The position numbers and the translations under genes are program-made. Positions 60,159 through 64,000 of a DNA stretch of 64,000 nucleotides are shown here, piece by piece. Positions within the stretch are counted from its first letter, which is position 1, and every line of letters begins with the position of its first letter. The notes beneath the pieces were generated by a model. It was not told the origin of the DNA and did no database searches. It saw only the letters and a program-made list of their open reading frames with translations. The DNA is from Imperialibacter sp040222385 (GTDB taxonomy: Bacteria; Bacteroidota; Bacteroidia; Cytophagales; Cyclobacteriaceae): assembly GCF_040222385.1 (NCBI RefSeq), contig NZ_JAVKDF010000059.1, positions 127,832-191,831 of the forward strand, written 5' to 3'.

Positions 60159-61637
60159 ATGAGTAAAGGATTACCTAAAAGGAGCGAGGACTATTCACTG
60201 TGGTATAACGAACTGGTAAAAAGGGCCGATTTGGCCGAAAATTCACCTGTTCGGGGATGTATGGTAATTAAACCCTATGGCTACGCTATCTGGGAAAAAA
60301 TGCAGCAGGAGCTTGATCGCATGTTCAAGGAAACGGGCCATTCCAATGCCTACTTCCCACTTTTCATACCAAAATCCTATTTAAGTAAAGAGGCTGCACA
60401 CGTAGAAGGGTTCGCAAAAGAGTGCGCCGTGGTTACTCATTACCGACTTAAGAACGATGAAAACGGGGGCGGTATTATTGTAGACCCAGAGGCTAAGTTG
60501 GAAGAAGAATTAATTGTGAGGCCGACATCCGAAACAGTTATATGGAGCACGTACAAAAATTGGATTCAATCATACAGAGATCTTCCTTTACTCATTAATC
60601 AATGGGCTAATGTGGTTCGCTGGGAAATGCGCACAAGGCTATTTCTTCGCACAGCCGAATTTCTCTGGCAAGAAGGCCACACTGCCCACTCTACCAAAAC
60701 CGAAGCCGTAGAAGAAACAGTGCGAATGCTCGATGTCTATGCAGAGTTTGCTGAAACCTTCATGGCACTGCCTGTAATAAAGGGTGTGAAGACCGAAAAC
60801 GAAAGATTTGCCGGAGCAGAAGACACCTATTGCATTGAAGCGCTCATGCAAGACGGAAAAGCGCTTCAGGCAGGCACTTCTCATTTTCTTGGGCAGAACT
60901 TTGCCAAAGCATTCGATGTCAAGTTTCAGTCGAAGGAAGGTGGCCTTGAGTATGTCTGGGGTACCAGTTGGGGCGTAAGCACCAGGTTAATGGGAGCTCT
61001 CATCATGGCTCACTCCGACGACAACGGCTTGGTACTTCCTCCGAATCTTGCTCCAAACAAAGTCGTTATCGTCCCTATTTACCGATCAGATGACGAGAAG
61101 GAACAGATCAATGAGGTAACTAAGGAAATGATCAGCAAACTTCGCAAAGCGGGTATTTCCGTAAAATATGATGATCGAGATACACATAAGCCGGGATGGA
61201 AATTTGCTGAGTACGAGCTAAAAGGCGTACCAGTTCGCATCGCTATCGGCCCCAAAGACCTTGAAAGCGGAACTGTTGAGGTAGCAAGAAGGGACACCCT
61301 GGAGAAGTCGATCATTCCGTTAAATGAGGAATTTACGACGACGATAAATCAGCTACTTGAAGACATGCAGGCTAATATCTATAAGAAGGCACATGACTTC
61401 AGAGCCGGAATGATTACGAAAGTAGAATCCTACGAGGAGTTTAAAAGCGTGCTCGACGAAAAGGGTGGATTTGTACTAGCGCACTGGGATGGCACTCCCG
61501 AGACCGAAGAAAAAGTGAAGGACGAAACAAAAGCCACTATTAGATGTATTCCTCTTGATGGAGAAGAAGAAGCCGGTAAATGCATGGTAACAGGTAAGCC
61601 GTCTAAGCAAAGAGTAATTTTCGCCAGAGCTTACTAA
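60159..61637 (+). CDS. proS: Prolyl-tRNA synthetase, type 3 (archaeal/eukaryal-like)
   Basis: A 492-residue class II aminoacyl-tRNA synthetase. No editing (INS) domain is inserted, unlike the usual bacterial enzyme. Motif 2 has RTRLFLRTAEFLWQEGHTAH and motif 3 is GTSWGVSTRLMGALIMAHSDD; an anticodon-binding domain follows, and a C-terminal zinc-like tail ends with a terminal tyrosine (RVIFARAY). This ProS3 form is normal in Bacteroidota. Confidence 0.97.
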   Translation: MSKGLPKRSEDYSLWYNELVKRADLAENSPVRGCMVIKPYGYAIWEKMQQELDRMFKETGHSNAYFPLFIPKSYLSKEAAHVEGFAKECAVVTHYRLKNDENGGGIIVDPEAKLEEELIVRPTSETVIWSTYKNWIQSYRDLPLLINQWANVVRWEMRTRLFLRTAEFLWQEGHTAHSTKTEAVEETVRMLDVYAEFAETFMALPVIKGVKTENERFAGAEDTYCIEALMQDGKALQAGTSHFLGQNFAKAFDVKFQSKEGGLEYVWGTSWGVSTRLMGALIMAHSDDNGLVLPPNLAPNKVVIVPIYRSDDEKEQINEVTKEMISKLRKAGISVKYDDRDTHKPGWKFAEYELKGVPVRIAIGPKDLESGTVEVARRDTLEKSIIPLNEEFTTTINQLLEDMQANIYKKAHDFRAGMITKVESYEEFKSVLDEKGGFVLAHWDGTPETEEKVKDETKATIRCIPLDGEEEAGKCMVTGKPSKQRVIFARAY

Positions 61638-61697
61638 GCGAACATTTCTCAAGGTAAGCTCGAAGTTAATTTCTAAATTTCAGGAACTTAAACAATT

Positions 61698-62171
61698 ATG
61701 GCAGAGTGGTTCATTGTTATCGGGCTTTTGGTTTTCGGGCTGGCACTCATTGTCATCGAGGTGGTGTTTATTCCTGGAACCACTGTCGTTGGAATACTTG
61801 GGTGTATATTTGGTATTGCCGCTCTCTATCTCAGTTTCGAGTATTTCGGAAATACCATTGGCGCAATTACCTCCATCATTTCACTGATTGCCGGGATATC
61901 GGTGGTAGTTATTAGCTTAAAGAGCGGTGTTTGGGAGAAATTTTCCCTCAAATCGACCATGGAAGGAAAGGTAAACGGAGAAATCGTAGTCACAGCAAAG
62001 GTTGGAGATATTGGCAAAGCCATTTCAACTTTAAAGCCAATTGGCAATGGACTCTTTGATGAGAAAATATTGGAAGTTCGAAGCAGTGGCGACTATATAC
62101 AAGCCGATGCCAAAATACAGATTTCGAAAATTGTCGATAGTAAAATATTCGTTGAATCAATCTTAAATTAA
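61698..62171 (+). CDS. NfeD-like membrane protein
   Basis: A 157-residue protein with three membrane helices (about 4-25, 32-50 and 55-75) and a C-terminal OB-fold domain of about 70 residues (EGKVNGEIVVTAKVGDIGKAISTLKPIGNGLFD, then GDYIQADAKIQISKI). This is the short NfeD form that accompanies FloA. Six bases separate it from floA. It scaffolds or anchors flotillin assemblies. Confidence 0.9.
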   Translation: MAEWFIVIGLLVFGLALIVIEVVFIPGTTVVGILGCIFGIAALYLSFEYFGNTIGAITSIISLIAGISVVVISLKSGVWEKFSLKSTMEGKVNGEIVVTAKVGDIGKAISTLKPIGNGLFDEKILEVRSSGDYIQADAKIQISKIVDSKIFVESILN

Positions 62172-62177
62172 TCAATA

Positions 62178-63200
62178 ATGGGTAATCTTTCTTTTCTATT
62201 TTTAGTTTTCGCCGCCATTATAGGATTCTTCATTTTCCTATACTTTGTGCCTGTGAACCTTTGGATCACAGCAATCTTTTCCGGCGTAAAGGTTGGGCTA
62301 CTTGAACTTGTTTTTATGCGCATCAGAAAGGTGCCTCCAAGTGTTGTGGTAAACTCATTAATTACGGCCACAAAAGCGGGTATCGCTATTACTGATGAAC
62401 ACACTGGAGAAAAGCGCCAATTGAAAACCTCAGATCTTGAAACGCACTACCTGGCTGGCGGTAATGTGCCCCAGGTAATCAGGGCACTTATTTCAGCTGA
62501 CAAGGCTAACATCAACTTGTCATTCAAGCAGGCAACTGCTATTGACCTTGCAGGTAGAGATGTGTTTGAGGCAGTTCAAATCTCGGTTAATCCGAAAGTA
62601 ATCAACACACCTTCTGTAGCTGCGGTAGCTGCAGACGGCATCCAACTGGTAGCGAAAGCCAGAGTTACCGTCCGTGCCAATATTCAGCAACTTGTTGGTG
62701 GCGCTGGTGAAGACACCATTCTTGCGAGGGTTGGGGAAGGCATTGTAACATCAATTGGTTCTGCCGCTACACATAAAGCTGTTTTAGAAAACCCAGATAA
62801 AATCTCGAAACTGGTATTGGCCCGTGGCCTTGATGCTGGAACAGCTTTCGAAATTCTTTCCATTGACATTGCCGACGTAGACGTTGGAGCTAACATCGGC
62901 GCAAAACTCCAAACTGACCAGGCATCAGCCGACTTGAAAGTGGCTGAAGCTAAGGCTGAAGAGAGAAGAGCCATGGCGGTGGCCCTGGAGCAGGAAATGA
63001 AAGCAAAAGCTCAGGAAGCCCGGGCCAAGGTTATCGAAGCTGAAGCTGAAGTACCTAAAGCAATGGCAGAAGCCTTCCGTTCAGGTAACATGGGCATCAT
63101 GGACTACTACAAAATGCAAAATGTAAAGGCTGATACTGAGATGAGGGAATCTATTTCAGGCTCCGGCTCTTCCAAATCAAAGTCCAAGAATAAGGAATAG
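62178..63200 (+). CDS. floA: Flotillin-like protein FloA
   Basis: A 340-residue protein of the UPF0365/FloA family. An N-terminal hydrophobic hairpin (about 5-30, with YFVPVNLWITAIFSGVKVGL) is the membrane anchor. The conserved MRIRKVPPSVVVNSLI region and a short SPFH domain follow, then an alanine/glutamate-rich coiled coil (KVAEAKAEERRAMAVALEQEM), ending in a Ser/Lys-rich tail. Length is typical for FloA (about 330). It forms inner-membrane functional microdomains. It is distinct from the longer flotillin at 23889, so the cell has two flotillin systems. Confidence 0.95.
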   Translation: MGNLSFLFLVFAAIIGFFIFLYFVPVNLWITAIFSGVKVGLLELVFMRIRKVPPSVVVNSLITATKAGIAITDEHTGEKRQLKTSDLETHYLAGGNVPQVIRALISADKANINLSFKQATAIDLAGRDVFEAVQISVNPKVINTPSVAAVAADGIQLVAKARVTVRANIQQLVGGAGEDTILARVGEGIVTSIGSAATHKAVLENPDKISKLVLARGLDAGTAFEILSIDIADVDVGANIGAKLQTDQASADLKVAEAKAEERRAMAVALEQEMKAKAQEARAKVIEAEAEVPKAMAEAFRSGNMGIMDYYKMQNVKADTEMRESISGSGSSKSKSKNKE

Positions 63201-63230
63201 GGCCGAACAAGACCCCACTGAAAAGATTAA

Positions 63231-63267
63231 GAAGCCTCAAAGCTATTTGTATTGAGGCTTCTTTTTG
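63231..63267 (+). terminator. Terminator after floA
   Basis: An 11-pair stem AGAAGCCTCAA with TTGAGGCTTCT around an 11-base loop, followed by TTTTTG, 30 bases after the floA stop. Confidence 0.88.
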
Positions 63268-63669
63268 TCCCCAACTGTAGGCTTGCTTCGCCCTTTCCGC
63301 ATATTACCTTCCCTAAAAGGTTAGGCTGTGCCTTCCAGCGCACTCTGCCCAAGCAGGATTAATAACCTTTCCAGAGAACTAGCCAAAATACGTCAACCAA
63401 CTAGCTTTCGCTGAACTTACAAGACGCATTGGGGGGGACTCTGGCTTGAAATCTTCAACCCCGTAGCCGAAAACATCTAAATCTGGTACTCAAAACCTCT
63501 TTGAGCGATCAAGCACAGTGGTACCAATGTCGCAGCCCGATTTGCCATCACAAACCCTTTCAATACAAAGATCAAAGCCTTTAGAAGTCAGTTTAGGGGC
63601 GTGAGAAACGTCAGCTTCTTATACAGACTCCTAAAAATCTATGCTTAGTACAATTGCTCCCCAGATTTT
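63268..63669. other. Non-coding stretch, nothing recognised
   Basis: About 400 bases between the floA terminator and repeat copy 2. No credible protein frame, no tRNA-like fold and no strong hairpin were seen. It lies downstream of an rRNA operon on the opposite strand. Confidence 0.5.
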
Positions 63670-63880
63670 GGATCAAGCAATATTTCCGGGGATTGTTTTT
63701 TTTGCAAGAGTATCTTGTCATTACATAAAGAAGCAAAAGGTCCAAGCCTGTCCCGGCCGGGCGAGACGCATTGAACCAGTTTTGCTTCTTTAATGCTTAT
63801 CGTTCGCCAAATGGTACAACGTGATTTAAGTGTCTTGCTCCCCAGATTTTCCGCTTGATCCCAGATTTTCCGCATGATCC
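63670..63880 (+). repeat. MITE-like dispersed hairpin repeat, copy 2
   Basis: Same layout and orientation as the copy at 6741-6919. Left end GGATCAAGC...TTCCGGGG, right end CCCCAGATTTTCCGCTTGATCC (63840-63861), inverted to each other with about 15-16 of 22 matches. The inner hairpin has perfect 13-base arms at 63726-63738 and 63780-63792 and a longer GC-rich loop (GTCCCGGCCGGGCG). The right end is followed by a tandem second copy of the terminal motif (CCAGATTTTCCGCATGATCC, 63861-63880), and CCCCAGATTTT also precedes the left end. Multiple terminal motifs recall transposase-binding sites. Confidence 0.6.
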
Positions 63881-63894
63881 TAAATCATTTTAAA

Positions 63895-63930
63895 CACAAA
63901 AAAGCCTCTAAGATTACTCTTAGAGGCTTT
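63895..63930 (-). terminator. rRNA operon terminator
   Basis: A perfect 13-pair stem (AAAGCCTCTAAGA with TCTTAGAGGCTTT, TTAC loop) is followed on the minus strand by six T. It lies 31 bases beyond the 3' end of the 5S rRNA. Confidence 0.9.
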
Positions 63931-63960
63931 GACAACCGTTATAGTTGTTTGATAAAATCA

Positions 63961-64000
63961 GGCAACGACCTACTCTCCCACCTTGCACAGCAGTACCATC
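63961..64000 (-). rRNA. rrf: 5S ribosomal RNA, 3' end (partial)
   Basis: Read on the minus strand the last 40 bases are GATGGTACTGCTGTGCAAGG followed by TGGGAGAGTAGGTCGTTGCC, the conserved 3' part of bacterial 5S rRNA. The rest of the rRNA operon (23S, 16S) should lie beyond the right edge, transcribed towards this window. Confidence 0.93.

Noticed and set aside
63645..63875. 76-codon minus-strand frame in repeat copy 2
   Set aside because: It lies wholly in the hairpin repeat, and the first copy of the repeat does not keep the frame.

Overview
The window looks like chromosomal DNA of a Bacteroidota member, most likely a marine or soil Cytophagales (Flammeovirgaceae-like) bacterium. The reasons are an archaeal-type prolyl-tRNA synthetase, the FolP-CdaA pair, DUF1599/DUF3784/GIN-domain proteins, many lipoproteins and TonB-linked outer membrane proteins, almost no Shine-Dalgarno sequences, and several TAnnTTTG boxes (the Bacteroidota -7 promoter element) upstream of genes. 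No prophage, CRISPR array or intact insertion sequence was seen. The right edge enters an rRNA operon on the minus strand (5S rRNA 3' end plus terminator).

Layout. 1-2217: end of the small subunit and all of the large subunit of B12-dependent methylmalonyl-CoA mutase. 2245-9236: a large exported TPR-CHAT (caspase-like) protein convergent with a CHASE2 membrane sensor and a FecR-like exported protein. 9423-10421: MeaB, the GTPase chaperone of the mutase. 11179-18441: a vitamin B12 uptake locus (cobalamin riboswitch, BtuB-like TonB receptor, BtuG-like surface lipoprotein, and a divergent BtuF-BtuC-BtuD ABC transporter), so B12 import sits beside B12 use. 18523-25544: a surface repeat protein, a flavoprotein plus membrane polyferredoxin pair, and an NfeD-like/flotillin pair. 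25600-34387: NSS-type sodium symporter, a YceI-porin-YceI operon, an exported amidase and a sulfatase lipoprotein.

34400-37425 is an accessory stretch: a candidate structured small RNA, a DHFR-like and a DUF1801 protein, and a DUF4143-type AAA ATPase lying between an intact short lipoprotein gene and a decayed copy of it. 37539-42979 is a tightly coupled glycosyltransferase operon (two GT2 enzymes, a polytopic transferase, a rhodanese, a DUF2064 protein and a lipoprotein). 43097-50121 holds a Crp-type regulator, MOSC protein, HemJ-SCO-cytochrome c genes, and an FtsX/LolD-type ABC exporter with a histidine-rich external domain beside a CxxC protein. 50430-56835 carries small genes, a CPA1 antiporter convergent with FolP-CdaA (c-di-AMP synthesis), DUF1599, a DoxX-like membrane protein and shikimate kinase. 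56832-63200 has outer-membrane and low-complexity exported proteins, ProS, and a second NfeD-flotillin pair (FloA).

The most interesting items are the CHAT/CHASE2/FecR neighbourhood, two copies of a 180-190 bp MITE-like hairpin repeat, the putative multi-hairpin RNA near 34.5 kb, the ATPase flanked by duplicated gene fragments, the His-rich ABC exporter operon, and a 30-codon gene with a perfect Shine-Dalgarno sequence in a genome that mostly lacks them.
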